NCBI GenBank assembly: GCA_030432905.1
Contig: JAUILU010000001.1
Coordinates: forward strand, 806,001 to 870,000
DNA from: Phycisphaerae bacterium
GTDB lineage: Bacteria > Planctomycetota > Phycisphaerae > Phycisphaerales > UBA1924
Length of the DNA: 64,000 nt
Reading direction: 5' to 3'
This document shows, piece after piece, positions 1-8,780 of the stretch; the first letter of the stretch is position 1; the number at the start of each line of letters is the position of its first letter. The position numbers and the translations under genes are program-made. The notes beneath the pieces were generated by a model, which had not been told where the DNA came from, searched no databases, and saw nothing but the letters and a program-made list of their open reading frames with translations.

Positions 1-650
1 GTGAGTTCGAGATAGAGACATCGCCGCAAGAACGGTTTGGGTAGTTGCTTCTCGCGGTTGCTAGTGAAAAGGACGATCGGGCGCACGCCGTGACCCTTCA
101 CGGTGTGACCAAACCCGACTTCTCTCTCGGCAATTTCGCTCTCGCTTTCAGGGATCTCATCAATGTCGAACTGGAACCTGTCGAGCACCTGCAAGAGGTC
201 ATTGGGGTAATCCATGTCACCCTTGTCAATCTCGTCGATCAATACCACCCGTCGCCCCGACTTCTGGATTGCCTCCCCAAGCGGCTGGAGGCGGACATAG
301 TTGTGCGCAAACCTCGCCTCTCTCGCAGCGTCTCCTTTCGTGACCTGGCTGTCCTGGAGGCGGCGAATCGCGTCGAACCGATAGAGCAGGTCGCTTGCGC
401 GCGATGAACTGCGTACCGTCGCTTCTATCGTCGTCTTCAGGCCCAGTTCCTCCGTGATGAAGTGTGCTAGACGGGTCTTCCCGCATCCCGCCTCGCCTTC
501 CACAAGCAGCGGCCGCCCGAGCTGGATCGCAAAGTTGACGATCTTGGCTTTCTCCGGTTCGATCACATAGCTTCGCTCGGCACCGGCAGGGCCAGCGCCG
601 GTGAAGGTGGGGTATCCCTCGCTCTCGGTAGTGTCGTGCATAGTGTTCAT
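1..650 (-). CDS. MoxR-type AAA+ ATPase (C-terminus beyond window)
   Basis: Read on the minus strand from ATG at 650, about 217 residues remain open up to the left edge, so the C-terminal lid is missing. Walker A is GEAGCGKT at residues 52-59, Walker B VVLIDEID at about 135-142, a sensor-1-like LFTSNRE follows near 194-200, and the PFLRR segment carries the likely arginine finger. Family knowledge: MoxR ATPases use ATP to remodel client proteins, usually with a vWA-domain partner. The gene lies 24 bp downstream of the DUF4062 gene on the same strand, so the two are probably co-transcribed. A second in-frame ATG at 641 is an alternative start. In this pairing a conflict-system role is more likely than a metabolic chaperone role (inference); the deciding neighbour lies outside the window. 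Confidence 0.85.
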   Translation of the reverse strand, partial: MNTMHDTTESEGYPTFTGAGPAGAERSYVIEPEKAKIVNFAIQLGRPLLVEGEAGCGKTRLAHFITEELGLKTTIEATVRSSSRASDLLYRFDAIRRLQDSQVTKGDAAREARFAHNYVRLQPLGEAIQKSGRRVVLIDEIDKGDMDYPNDLLQVLDRFQFDIDEIPESESEIAEREVGFGHTVKGHGVRPIVLFTSNREKQLPKPFLRRCLYLEL

Positions 651-674
651 GAGGTTCGCATCTTTATATAATCA

Positions 675-1988
675 CTAACCCAGGATCGGGCCGAACAGTT
701 GGACCATTGAAAAATCATACGGTGGCTTCGGCCTGAAGTGGGCAATGGCATGGCGTGCTTGGCCAGAAAGGCGCGCATGATTACCTTCATGCGTGAGGAT
801 GATTGTTAGCCACTGGCCATGGTTCGCGTAATCCGCTGAAGCGCCGGCTTGCCTCTTCAGCTCTTTGTTCAGCGGCTTCCAGACATCTTCAATGAACCCG
901 CCGAGTCCCCCTGGCCGTGCTTCGACGTTTAGCATCATGAAGACCAGTCCGCTGTCGCAATCCAGAATCGCGGTTGCGAGCGCCTCGATGCTTGGCTCCG
1001 CGCCATCAGGCAAGGGGAGGCCGAGCCGTTTCGCAAGGAGTTCGAAGAACGTCCTCGGCGACGATGCCGGAATGCCACGGATTCCAAATGAATAGCGCAC
1101 CGGCCCCTCGAAGTCCCACTCGATCAGGCTTTCCGCGACATAATCCGCGACGAAGCTAAGCGAGGCTGCATCGGAACCTTCAACCACGAAACACAGAGCT
1201 GGAGAAGGCTCTTTCGCGTCGTTGTTATCGAAAGCGCTGAGCATTTTCCAGATCTTTCGATCATCGGAACGAGGGAGCAGTTGATCGAGTACAGTTGCAT
1301 TGTCGGTTCTAGCGTCTCTGAATCTCTCGTTTGTTACAGTTGATGACACGGTTACGTTACGACGCAAAAAGTCGTCAAAGAAGTTTCGAACTGAAACTTC
1401 GATTCGCTGCTTCAACTCTTCTTCATCAGAAGCCAAAATGCAGATCCGTTGCCAGGTGGCGTACCCGACCTGTTCCGTGGTCACTTTTTCCACAAACGCT
1501 CGCTGTCGACTGAATTGGGCATCGCGTTCGTCTTCCGTGTGATTACTCAGCACGCTGGTAGCCCTGGCGTGCATCTCGTTCCATAAGTCACTCTTGTCGA
1601 CCGCCCTCGCGACGAAGAAGGGTTTGGGATCGTCAGAGTAGCGAAATTTGTGAACCGCTTCAGCGTGTTCGAATTCTGTGTAGGAGATAGAGTGGGGGTT
1701 TGATGTGTCGATGGGTGATCCGTATCGTAAGCCGAGCAGAAGCAAGTACGCGGCTGCCTTTTCATGCAGCTGCGTTTTGATGAACTGGCATATCTGCTCG
1801 GCCGCACCTGAACGGTCGTGCGGTTCGATCGGCTCGTTGCCCGAATCTACGAGTGCTTGGGCGACAATACCGCGATAGGGCCTGAGATCGTCATAGGTGC
1901 CGCTGATAAAGAAAGGCGCGCCAAAGCCGGGTAGCTGACGAGTGGCAAGTCGAGCGCGTTCGTGCATGATCTCAGCAAGTGACGCCAT
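675..1988 (-). CDS. DUF4062 protein with degenerate P-loop (inactive STAND-like) C-terminal region
   Basis: 437 residues with no signal peptide, so probably cytoplasmic. Residues 26-130 fit DUF4062: a FFISGTYDDL strand-turn at the start, LLLLGLRYGSP near 82-92 and SYTEFEHAEA near 102-111. After a charged linker, residues 265-435 look like a P-loop NTPase fold whose loop reads VVEGSDAASLS, with no GK[ST], so nucleotide binding is probably lost. This resembles the inactive STAND domains described beside MoxR and vWA genes in NTP-dependent conflict systems. The start is supported by AAGGA 7 nt upstream of ATG at 1988. The gene is 24 bp from the MoxR gene. The DUF4062 call is solid; the inactive-STAND call is structural inference. 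Confidence 0.7.
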   Translation of the reverse strand: MASLAEIMHERARLATRQLPGFGAPFFISGTYDDLRPYRGIVAQALVDSGNEPIEPHDRSGAAEQICQFIKTQLHEKAAAYLLLLGLRYGSPIDTSNPHSISYTEFEHAEAVHKFRYSDDPKPFFVARAVDKSDLWNEMHARATSVLSNHTEDERDAQFSRQRAFVEKVTTEQVGYATWQRICILASDEEELKQRIEVSVRNFFDDFLRRNVTVSSTVTNERFRDARTDNATVLDQLLPRSDDRKIWKMLSAFDNNDAKEPSPALCFVVEGSDAASLSFVADYVAESLIEWDFEGPVRYSFGIRGIPASSPRTFFELLAKRLGLPLPDGAEPSIEALATAILDCDSGLVFMMLNVEARPGGLGGFIEDVWKPLNKELKRQAGASADYANHGQWLTIILTHEGNHARLSGQARHAIAHFRPKPPYDFSMVQLFGPILG

Positions 1989-2039
1989 CTAGGATCCTTG
2001 AATACAATCAACAGACCAATTGTACGTCAAGCCCTGCCG

Positions 2040-2621
2040 TCTCATCGGTTGACCAGCCTCGGAAACGCATCAACTGGAGGATCTCGGCACGCTCCTGTGG
2101 GGAGTAGTACGGGCGCCGCTTCGGCCGGCCGGCTTTGCCGATGGCTACGGAAGATGGCGAGTTCCCGTTCGAGGAGCACGGCATCGGAATGGGCGTGATC
2201 CCGCTGAGCCAGAACCTGCACCACGGGCCACGGGTGCCCGAATGCTCTGACCCGAGCCGCCGTGTATGCCTGCATAAAGAGGATGGAAACAGCGTCCACC
2301 AGGCCCCAGATGGACCTCTCGCGACGTTCAGACATGCCCGGATCTCCGATGTCCGGGGTTCGAGGCCGGGCATCGGTAAGATACGATTCGTGCGAGGGTT
2401 ACCGCGAATGCCGATCCTCTGTCCCCGGACAAAAATGGACCCGCCAAACGCCTCGTGAAGCCCACAACAATCTCCTGGCCCGCCGCGGTGGCGCTCCGGG
2501 AGCGTAGATCCTGCAGGATCTCGACCCAGTTTGACTCTGATCGCGGATTGACGGTGATCAAGCCGCTCTCAGACACCGGCGGCTTTGAGACCGTTCGACC
2601 TATCTGGGATCGCCCACCGCT
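2040..2621 (-). mobile_element. IS remnant, copy A (diverged relative of the 1648-bp element)
   Basis: This stretch ends at 2621 with the same tip as the intact copies (gggatcgcccaccgct) and has the diverged subterminal motif with ctcctggcc near 2470. It contains only the N-terminal third of the transposase. Similarity fades near 2045, so the other two thirds and the left tip are gone. It is more diverged from copies B and C than they are from each other, so it is an older insertion or a related element. It lies 80 bp from the left tip of copy B. Confidence 0.75.
2042..2335 (-). pseudogene. transposase N-terminal fragment, frameshifted
   Basis: From ATG at 2335 the frame reads MSERRERSIWGLVDAV and LLERELAIFRSHRQS, matching the N-terminus of the transposases in copies B and C (LLERELAVFRxQRERKP). 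Near 2155-2170 the homology moves to another minus frame, which continues RPYYSPQERAEILQLMRF up to the helix-turn-helix start (RGWSTDE) and then stops matching. A frameshift plus loss of the catalytic core makes it non-functional. Confidence 0.7.
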
Positions 2622-2824
2622 TTATTGATCGATATGCGCAGCAGCGTCCCCTGTGAATCGCCAGAAATGGCGAGTATCCTGGGGGATTTTTGCATTATAA
2701 TAGCGGACGAGCGAAGGGTGAAGCAAGTAGAACGGCAAACACGGCGTTCTCACCGTTGCCTACTCGCTTCAATCAGATGTCGCCGCTCGATGCAGCCCAC
2801 ATTCGTCGAAAGCACCACCACCCA

Positions 2825-2842
2825 GGTGGGCCAGGAGTTTGT
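2825..2842. repeat. left subterminal inverted repeat of IS copy B
   Basis: GGTGGGCCAGGAGTTTGT is the exact reverse complement of 4207-4224. It lies just beyond the transposase stop codon. The same pair is at 44157-44174 and 45539-45556 in copy C, and with one change in copy D. Confidence 0.85.
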
Positions 2843-2850
2843 GCGCTGCC

Positions 2851-4080
2851 TTATGCGGCATCTAAGCGATGTTCCGAGACTCTGATGACCGGGTAGGCCA
2901 GCCTCGGATCACCTCGGACACACCGCCGGTGCATCTCGATCTTGGGTTCAACTCCTCCTTTCTGCCTGTAAGTCACAAGGTCAATAGGTGAAACGCCCCG
3001 CTCCACCTCGGAAGGTACCAATGTACCATGGGCTGAATGTGGCCGGTACCGGTTGTGCCATTTCGCGTACGCGTCAAGTCGGCTTTGGATCGCTTGCGTC
3101 CTCGCCGGCATCGCCGATCGACGCACCCACAACTTCACGTCTTTGAAGACTCGCTCGACCTTCGCGTTGAGCTGCCACGTCCGGACTTGGCATCGGACAT
3201 GCGTGATGCCAAGCGACTCAATACTTGCTCGGAATCCAGACCGGAACTGGCTGCCGTGATCGGTCACCAGAAACCGCGGCGACGCCCCACCCATTTCGAT
3301 CGACGACTCGACCAACTCCACCAGATCCTCAGATCTTGGTCTGCAGCTATACACCTTCATCGCGATGACCTTGCTGCTGAATCCGTCGACGATCGCAGCA
3401 ACTTCGATCTTCATCCAGAGCAACCGGATCTCGGTCATATCCAGATGCCACACTCGGTTCGGTTTCGCCGGGTGTCGCACGTGTGCTGGCGCCTGGGTGA
3501 TTCGTGTTTTAGGATGCTGCTTCGGCGGAGCCAGCGGACCCTCCAGAAGCACACGTCTGATCGAAGTCCGGCTCACTCGAATGCCCGCTCGCATAATGTG
3601 CCGCGCGATCGTCCTCGTATCAAATTCAGGCTCAGGGAAAGCCTCTCATATCTCGTGAACGAGCCTTCGAACGCCGTCGTGCAATCGGTTCCACGGCGGC
3701 CCGCCGAGCAGCTGCTCAGCTCGAAGTTTGTCACGCACAGCCTTCTGCCAATTACGGATCGTGTTGGGATGCACGACGAAGCGAGCACCCACCTCCTTGG
3801 CAGATCATCCTCGGAGCTTCATGACCTCGAGGATCTGCGCTCGTTCAGCGGGCGAGTAGTGCGGGCGTTGGTGCGCGGGCTTCCGCTCTCGCTGGGATCT
3901 GAAAACGGCCAACTCCCGCTCAAGAAGCGAAGCATCGTGGTGCAGAGCATCCCGTTGCACAAAGAGTCTCACCAACGGCGAGGCGTGCTCCAACATCCGG
4001 GCCCTGGCCGTCACGGCGGCGCACATAAAGGTAGTAGCGACGCCTTCGGCCACCTCCCATGCGGATCGATCTTTGCCCAT
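2851..4080 (-). pseudogene. rve/DDE transposase with two in-frame stops (copy B)
   Basis: One continuous minus frame of 409 codons from ATG at 4080, preceded by a G-rich ribosome-binding stretch. It is broken by TGA at 3805-3807 (Trp of the helix-turn-helix in copy C) and TGA at 3646-3648. The order is: N-terminal region with LLERELAVFRSQRERKP, a helix-turn-helix around SAKEVGARFVVHPNTIRNW, then the integrase core with catalytic Asp in WHLDMTEIR, Asp in VTDHGSQF and Glu in AKVERVFKDVK (about D-59-D-34-E). The C-terminus reads YRPHSAHGTL, typical of IS3/IS481-like integrase-core transposases. Start and stop match copy C codon for codon. The stops differ from those of the other copies, so decay was independent. 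Confidence 0.8.
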
Positions 4081-4206
4081 TTTAACACCCCCACCACGAT
4101 GTCCGGCTCTGCACAGGCGGACAACCATAAACACCTGCAATACAAGTGTTTTAGGAGGCACCGAACTCTCGAACGCCGGACACATCGGACATCATCCGGG
4201 AGGCGT

Positions 4207-4224
4207 ACAAACTCCTGGCCCACC
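4207..4224. repeat. right subterminal inverted repeat of IS copy B
   Basis: ACAAACTCCTGGCCCACC pairs perfectly with 2825-2842. It lies upstream of the transposase start, about 125 bp inside the right tip, and is a candidate transposase-binding or regulatory site (inference). Confidence 0.85.
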
Positions 4225-4293
4225 CCAGTGAGGGCAGATTGGAGGGCACCAAAGCCGATTAGCTAGATGACCCCACTATCGGGCAATGAGAAA

Positions 4294-4311
4294 CGCCGCC
4301 AGACGGCGGCG
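4294..4311. terminator. GC-rich hairpin at the right end of IS copy B
   Basis: CGCCGCC, loop AGAC, GGCGGCG forms a 7-bp stem with a 4-nt loop about 40 bp inside the right tip. It is conserved at 45626-45643 in copy C and in altered form in copies D and E. There is no T-run on either side, so it is not a classical intrinsic terminator. It may block incoming transcription or translation of the transposase (inference). Confidence 0.45.
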
Positions 4312-4501
4312 CGAGAGACTGTTTGACATATATGGGATCGCCCACCGCTCATCATAAAATTGGCATGACACCGGTCTCTGGGGCCCTCTGAGAAAGTCAT
4401 TATTTTTCCTGATATTATTCAAGTATGACGATGAGACAAGACGCCCCTCTCACTACCTCAACATAACCACCTCTTCGCGGACCATGAGCACTCGCTGAGG
4501 A

Positions 4502-5116
4502 TCACTCACTTCCTGAACCCGCCGATCGAAGCCTCATCTTCTCGCGACCAGCCCAGTCTCGCCACTGGGGTCTTGTGTCGATAAGCACTAGATGATCCAA
4601 CAGTTCTCTCAGTCGCTGATCGTCGCCACCACTCTTGGTAAGCGTACGTGCAAGGTTACCGTTGTACTCGGGGTTGTCTGGTTCGATGATGATCGCGCTC
4701 TCATAGTGCTCGACAGCTGAGTCGAGTCGGCCGATCTCCTCCATCACCAGCCCTAGATTATTCCTGGGCCTTGGGTCTCCCGGGACGAGTTTCGCGGCAT
4801 ACTCGAACTCCCACGCCGCAAGGTAAAACCGGTCGGTCATGAGATAGAGAGCGCCGAGATTATTATGAGCCGGTGCATACCCAATGTCATGCCTAATAGC
4901 CTCTGTAAGGAGTTGCTCAGCCCGCTCCAGATCACCGTCACGCAGCGCTTCGACTCCTTTACCGTTCGAGTTGACCGCGGCTGGTCGATCAGCTCTGGCA
5001 TCTGTAATCGAGACAATCTCTGTGTTGGGTCCCTTTGAGCTGCAGCCCGCAGCAGTCCATATCAACATCACGCTGAAAATGACGGTGCATATCCGAATAT
5101 ACTCTGATTTACTCAT
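4502..5116 (-). CDS. TPR-repeat lipoprotein at the end of the T2SS operon
   Basis: 204 residues. A hydrophobic N-terminus (TVIFSVMLIW) ends in the lipobox TAAGC, with Cys25 as the probable lipidation site. Tetratricopeptide-like helices follow from about 53 to 170 (GVEALRDGDLERAEQLLTEA, APAHNNLGALY, PRNNLGLVMEEIGRLDSAVE). TPR lipoproteins commonly act as pilotins or scaffolds in secretion and pilus systems. The start overlaps the gspM-like stop by 4 nt (ATGA), which ties it to the secretion operon. The exact role is not recognisable; a scaffold or pilotin-like helper is an inference from position. Confidence 0.75.
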   Translation of the reverse strand: MSKSEYIRICTVIFSVMLIWTAAGCSSKGPNTEIVSITDARADRPAAVNSNGKGVEALRDGDLERAEQLLTEAIRHDIGYAPAHNNLGALYLMTDRFYLAAWEFEYAAKLVPGDPRPRNNLGLVMEEIGRLDSAVEHYESAIIIEPDNPEYNGNLARTLTKSGGDDQRLRELLDHLVLIDTRPQWRDWAGREKMRLRSAGSGSE

Positions 5117-5658
5117 GGCATAGCGACTCGTTCTGCAGTGTTATGTGGTGATTTTGATGCTGACGGCACTTGCCGCTGATATGTAATGCTCGCATTCCAG
5201 TTTGCACCGGCTGCGGGTCGAGAAAGATCAATGGATGAGATGATACTCTGGCGATCCTGGTTCTCGATTGAGAACATGAAGCGTGTTATCTGCTCAGTCG
5301 TGACATTCATCAGCTGTATGTGTGTCCGGCGAGTAAGAATTCCCGATTCGGAGTTCCGGCTCACCGCTTCTGGTTTCACGCTGTTGAGCTTGTTCGAGGG
5401 TATCCCAGCATCTGAAAGTGCCGCCTGCACAAGACCTGTAGGCTCAGGAGACACAACCGTGCGACTCGAACTCCCAACACTCCTGGCAGTTCTGATCTGA
5501 GTCGCTGACTCTAGAACCAGAGAACTTTCTTGCTTCGCCTGATCATGCTCAGTCTTGCTGCGATGTAAGCCGGTCCATGTATACAGAAGCGACCCAGCTC
5601 CTATAACGCCGCAGACGCAAGACAGCAGTAACACGTATTTGTTGCCCATCGGATTCAC
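5113..5658 (-). CDS. gspM: type II secretion GspM-like inner-membrane protein
   Basis: 181 residues with one N-terminal membrane span (about 8-27, LLLSCVCGVIGAGSLLYTW), a short helical stretch and a periplasmic alpha/beta domain. That domain has GLVQAALSDAGIPSNKLNS, then VTTEQITRFMFSIENQ, the usual GspM pattern of a short ferredoxin-like fold. Known role: it pairs with GspL in the inner-membrane platform that links the GspE ATPase to the pseudopilus. Its ATGA overlap with the GspL-like stop and its place after it match the usual L-M order. Sequence similarity in this family is always weak, so the name rests on topology, size and position. Confidence 0.65.
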   Translation of the reverse strand: MNPMGNKYVLLLSCVCGVIGAGSLLYTWTGLHRSKTEHDQAKQESSLVLESATQIRTARSVGSSSRTVVSPEPTGLVQAALSDAGIPSNKLNSVKPEAVSRNSESGILTRRTHIQLMNVTTEQITRFMFSIENQDRQSIISSIDLSRPAAGANWNASITYQRQVPSASKSPHNTAERVAMP

Positions 5659-6872
5659 GGCAGAGTACCTCCCGTAACCCTGATCTCAAACTCGACTCTG
5701 CCGTCTCCGACATTTGAAGTCTGAGTGGAGGCAGACTGGGAAACAGAACGCCCTAGTGTCTCGGCAACCTGGAGACTAGGCGCAATGCCAGATATGACCG
5801 CGCCGTTGTGATCAAACCGCAGTCGAGTAATCTCGGCAGCTGTTCCTGTGGGAAATCGCAGCAGAGTTTCACGTAACTGATCGAGACGTGAGGACGGCCC
5901 ATCTGATTCACCGTGACTCGTTCGCTTGATCGCATTGAGATTGCTCGCGAGCCGATCGCTGATCACAATCGGCACCGCCGTATTTGGATACAGGCTGGCG
6001 TATTCGGTTCGCTGGAGGGCGTTCTCTTCTGCAACGGCATGACTCAGTTCCGAAGCTCGGCGGTGTAGGCCGAGTGACACGACTAGGAGGAGCATGCCGG
6101 CCATTGCCGCTACCCCGCCCCACCGCTGCAGCACATGCCGATCCGGCTGGTTTCTGTCAAGCCTGACTGCCGGAAGAGAGATAGGTACTGATTCGATCAC
6201 AGATTGCACTTGAGCGTGGCTGATCGCTGTGACGAACGGTTTCTGAGACTTAGGGCCTGATGGATCTGAGTTGCTCTGAACACGGTAAGAATCGGAGTCA
6301 GTCTTGTCGTATCTCTTCGGATCTAATTTCCATGAAATGAGTGAGTGATTCTCATACTCAAGTACATCAGTTCCCGTTCCATTGACTACCTGGCATGCGG
6401 CGGTATCGTCAACATCACTTTCCGCCAAGAACGCCGTCGTGATGGCAACGGCCAGCGGCAATACATGGATCGGCTGAACCTCGATGTGCTGTAGCTCACG
6501 GAGCAGAGTTTCGATCTTGCTGCGATCTATTGCTGAGAGCACCGTTGCTTGCCCTGGAGCGCAAGTTGAAGGGGCAGCGAAAGCAACGGCGTCTAAAGAG
6601 AGCGGGCTGAGAGGTTCGGCTTCAAACATAAGCGCGTTTGTAGCCTTCGCTTTTGATAGCTTTGGATAAGTGAGGTGGAAGGCTTGCCACCACGAGCTAG
6701 GGGTCAGCAGGACATGATTCGATCCCCCGTCTGCGTAATTACTAAGACACGCAGCCACTCTATCTGGAGGCGCGTCGATCTCGCACAGATCGATAACCGA
6801 AGACTTGTGGTAGTACTGCCACCGCGAACCGCAAGGAGAGGGCAATAGAAGGTCTTGTTGCCTACGGCTCAT
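5655..6872 (-). CDS. gspL: type II secretion GspL-like inner-membrane protein
   Basis: 405 residues: a cytoplasmic N-terminal region of about 245 residues, one membrane span near 252-270 (AAMAGMLLLVVSLGLH), then a coiled linker and a periplasmic domain with LRFDHNGAVISGIAPSLQVAETLGRSV. This bitopic plan is that of GspL/PilM-N proteins, whose cytoplasmic part recruits the secretion ATPase. It overlaps the GspC-like gene upstream and the GspM-like gene downstream by 4 nt each. No single diagnostic motif is visible, so the call rests on architecture and context. Confidence 0.65.
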   Translation of the reverse strand: MSRRQQDLLLPSPCGSRWQYYHKSSVIDLCEIDAPPDRVAACLSNYADGGSNHVLLTPSSWWQAFHLTYPKLSKAKATNALMFEAEPLSPLSLDAVAFAAPSTCAPGQATVLSAIDRSKIETLLRELQHIEVQPIHVLPLAVAITTAFLAESDVDDTAACQVVNGTGTDVLEYENHSLISWKLDPKRYDKTDSDSYRVQSNSDPSGPKSQKPFVTAISHAQVQSVIESVPISLPAVRLDRNQPDRHVLQRWGGVAAMAGMLLLVVSLGLHRRASELSHAVAEENALQRTEYASLYPNTAVPIVISDRLASNLNAIKRTSHGESDGPSSRLDQLRETLLRFPTGTAAEITRLRFDHNGAVISGIAPSLQVAETLGRSVSQSASTQTSNVGDGRVEFEIRVTGGTLP

Positions 6873-7363
6873 GGCCGACCTCCCAACAATTCCTGACCGG
6901 TCCGCTCAGGAAGGCCGATCTCGGTCCGTCTGCCGTTGGTTTCCAGCTCGATTGACCTATCCCTGATCGATGTCACCAGGGAACGACCGACTCGGTCGCC
7001 AACGAGCACGCGCTGGACCTCACCAGACACGTCGATGAGTGCTCGAGACTGGCCCTGCTCAACAATGGTGGCCAGGAGCGTGATGTCCAGACGCTGCTCG
7101 ATCGGTTCGCGGCTTCTAGGCGCCTGAACGGGAGGCTTCGTGGTCACCGGATCGGGCAAGATCTCTTGCCATATGGGTTCGAACGAAGCGATGTCGCGGC
7201 TTCGTTCAGGTTCTTGAGGAGCGGTAGAAACTAGGCCTGACCAGTCTGGATCTTGGGTTGTTTCAATCGGATCCAGGGGCCAGAAGGTCCAGATCCCCGC
7301 GCCTAAGAAGCATGCCAGAAATGTAAGATTCAGTCCAATCCTTTTTTCATTTCGATTCACCAC
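6869..7363 (-). CDS. gspC: type II secretion GspC-like protein
   Basis: 164 residues with a start-proximal membrane span (about 10-29, LNLTFLACFLGAGIWTFWPL) and a Pro-rich linker. A small beta domain at 92-155 (LDITLLATIVEQGQSRALID, then VLVGDRVGRSLVTSI) resembles the homology region of GspC/PulC that contacts the secretin. No PDZ domain follows, so it is a short GspC. The start is GTG at 7363 (a second GTG follows directly), overlapping the gspK stop. GspC normally opens such operons; here it sits between K and L. Confidence 0.7.
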   Translation of the reverse strand: MVNRNEKRIGLNLTFLACFLGAGIWTFWPLDPIETTQDPDWSGLVSTAPQEPERSRDIASFEPIWQEILPDPVTTKPPVQAPRSREPIEQRLDITLLATIVEQGQSRALIDVSGEVQRVLVGDRVGRSLVTSIRDRSIELETNGRRTEIGLPERTGQELLGGRP

Positions 7364-8250
7364 AGGATCACCCTCCTGCGCGGGCCAGCGTTCTCGGGCG
7401 TGCTGTCTCCATCCTCTACCGAACTATCTTCCGAATCGTTTGACACGGTCCATTCAACGGTCCATCTGTATCTTGCATCAAATCCCGGCCTTTGCGTGCG
7501 AACGAGAACCCCAATCGCATTCGACTCTTGAGTCGTATGTGAGATCACGTCATCTATGGATTCTATATCAACCCCGGCCTCTCGCAGCCTCTGTGCGATT
7601 GAAGCACCCTGACCAGATTCACCAGAAAGTGTCAGATCACTGATGTGCACACCATCGAGAAGGTCATTTAGATAGAGCTTTGCAGCATCAGGCATCGCTC
7701 TCGTTACATTCAGTCGGCCGTCACCCCATAGTGTGAAGTGATCGCATAATCCGCTATCTTCCCCTTGCCCGAACAGCTGGGATGGATCGTTCTCGGCAAA
7801 GATCTGGGCGTAGGTCACGAGCTTTGTGGTTAAGTCTCGACCAACAAGGGGGCGGATCCTGAGCTTGCTGCCGCTATCTGTCATACCTCTAAGATTGGTT
7901 TGGATCCAGTTGAGAGAGACTCTATCAATCAGTGTGTTGAGATTGGCTTTCGCCTGTTCATCAGATACGACCGCACTGCATTCGACCTCGCCCAGCAACA
8001 CGGAAAATGTGAAACGGCCTGGCACTTCAGCATTTTCTCTATATAAATCAGACGAGATAATGGCATCGGAGATAGACACCTGGGCCCACCGATGCTGTAA
8101 TTCGCGGTGGAGTTCTTTGCTAATTGCGTCCTCGTTTATCGCGCGGCGAGCAGCACCTGCGAGCAGCGGTGAAAGAACGACGATAACCAGCAGCACCAGC
8201 AGTAGAACCGCTCCCCGCCTAGATCGATTTAACACGGATGCACCATTCAC
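7357..8250 (-). CDS. gspK: GspK-like minor pseudopilin
   Basis: 297 residues. It opens with a basic leader and hydrophobic helix, RSRRG/AVLLLVLLVIVVLS, the slash marking the likely prepilin-peptidase site after Gly. Large size and the DEQAKANLNTLI segment followed by a helical insert are typical of GspK, which caps the pseudopilus tip with GspI and GspJ. Its position after H-I-J fits. It starts at GTG 8250, with a 4-nt overlap with gspJ. The usual Glu at +5 of the mature protein is absent, as is normal for GspK. Confidence 0.8.
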   Translation of the reverse strand: MNGASVLNRSRRGAVLLLVLLVIVVLSPLLAGAARRAINEDAISKELHRELQHRWAQVSISDAIISSDLYRENAEVPGRFTFSVLLGEVECSAVVSDEQAKANLNTLIDRVSLNWIQTNLRGMTDSGSKLRIRPLVGRDLTTKLVTYAQIFAENDPSQLFGQGEDSGLCDHFTLWGDGRLNVTRAMPDAAKLYLNDLLDGVHISDLTLSGESGQGASIAQRLREAGVDIESIDDVISHTTQESNAIGVLVRTQRPGFDARYRWTVEWTVSNDSEDSSVEDGDSTPENAGPRRRVILW

Positions 8251-8780
8251 AGCAAGTCGTCCTTACTGTGTTGCTGTGTGAACACCGCCTTGAACGGCTC
8301 GTTCGAAAACTCCTTGCTCCGAGTATCACCAGGATTATCCGGAGTAATCACGAGTACCCCTTCATCACCAACGTACAATTCGAGAACGATTGATTCTGCG
8401 CTTGGTCCAAGGAGCGACACGCTTGGTTTCGCATTGGTCCGCTGATAGAGCGGAGCTTCTTCGCGGATCCACCATTTCGAGTCTGGACCGGATTCAAGAG
8501 TGTACTTAGCGTGACAGACGGGGCTAAATCCCGTTTGGGTCGGTGATTGAGTCGATAGTGTTTTGATGACAATGTAATCATCTCCAACGGTTACAGATTC
8601 GGCTTGTGCGAGATCGTGGATGAGCAGAAGGTTGGCTGGATGGATCCAGTCAATGTTGGAATCGATCGCCTCCCCCGACCGGACGACACCGCGGAGCGCA
8701 GCCATTGATCCGGCCGCAACGATGAGCCCGATTCCGAGCGCGACCAATAGCTCAACGAGAGTGAAGCACCGATCTTTCAT
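8247..8780 (-). CDS. gspJ: GspJ-like minor pseudopilin
   Basis: 177 residues with the type IV pilin-like start MKDRC/FTLVELLVALGIGLIV and Glu at +5. The residue before the predicted cleavage point is Cys, where Gly or, more rarely, Ala is normal. The rest is a predicted beta-rich globular domain. Known role: part of the I-J-K tip of the pseudopilus. The ATGA overlap with gspI upstream and GTGA with gspK downstream point to translational coupling. J is assigned from order and size more than from distinct motifs. Confidence 0.75.
   Translation of the reverse strand: MKDRCFTLVELLVALGIGLIVAAGSMAALRGVVRSGEAIDSNIDWIHPANLLLIHDLAQAESVTVGDDYIVIKTLSTQSPTQTGFSPVCHAKYTLESGPDSKWWIREEAPLYQRTNAKPSVSLLGPSAESIVLELYVGDEGVLVITPDNPGDTRSKEFSNEPFKAVFTQQHSKDDLL

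Larger units (their letters stand above)
2702..4349 (-). mobile_element. full-length insertion sequence, copy B (1648 bp)
   Basis: The left tip begins agcggacgagcgaaggg at 2702. The right tip ends cccaccgct at 4349, and its reverse complement begins agcggtgggcgatccc, giving imperfect terminal inverted repeats. The length equals copy C exactly (1648 bp), which supports the boundaries. Inside each end lies a perfect 18-bp inverted repeat (2825-2842 and 4207-4224), and next to the right end a GC-rich hairpin (4294-4311). The single transposase gene runs from right to left. No clear target-site duplication is visible (left flank attataat, right flank catcataa). Confidence 0.85.

Noticed and set aside
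2702..4349. Target-site duplications around IS copies B, C and D
   Set aside because: The flanking 5-9 bp do not match (for example attataat and catcataa for B). Either they have been erased or the element leaves none; I could not establish one.
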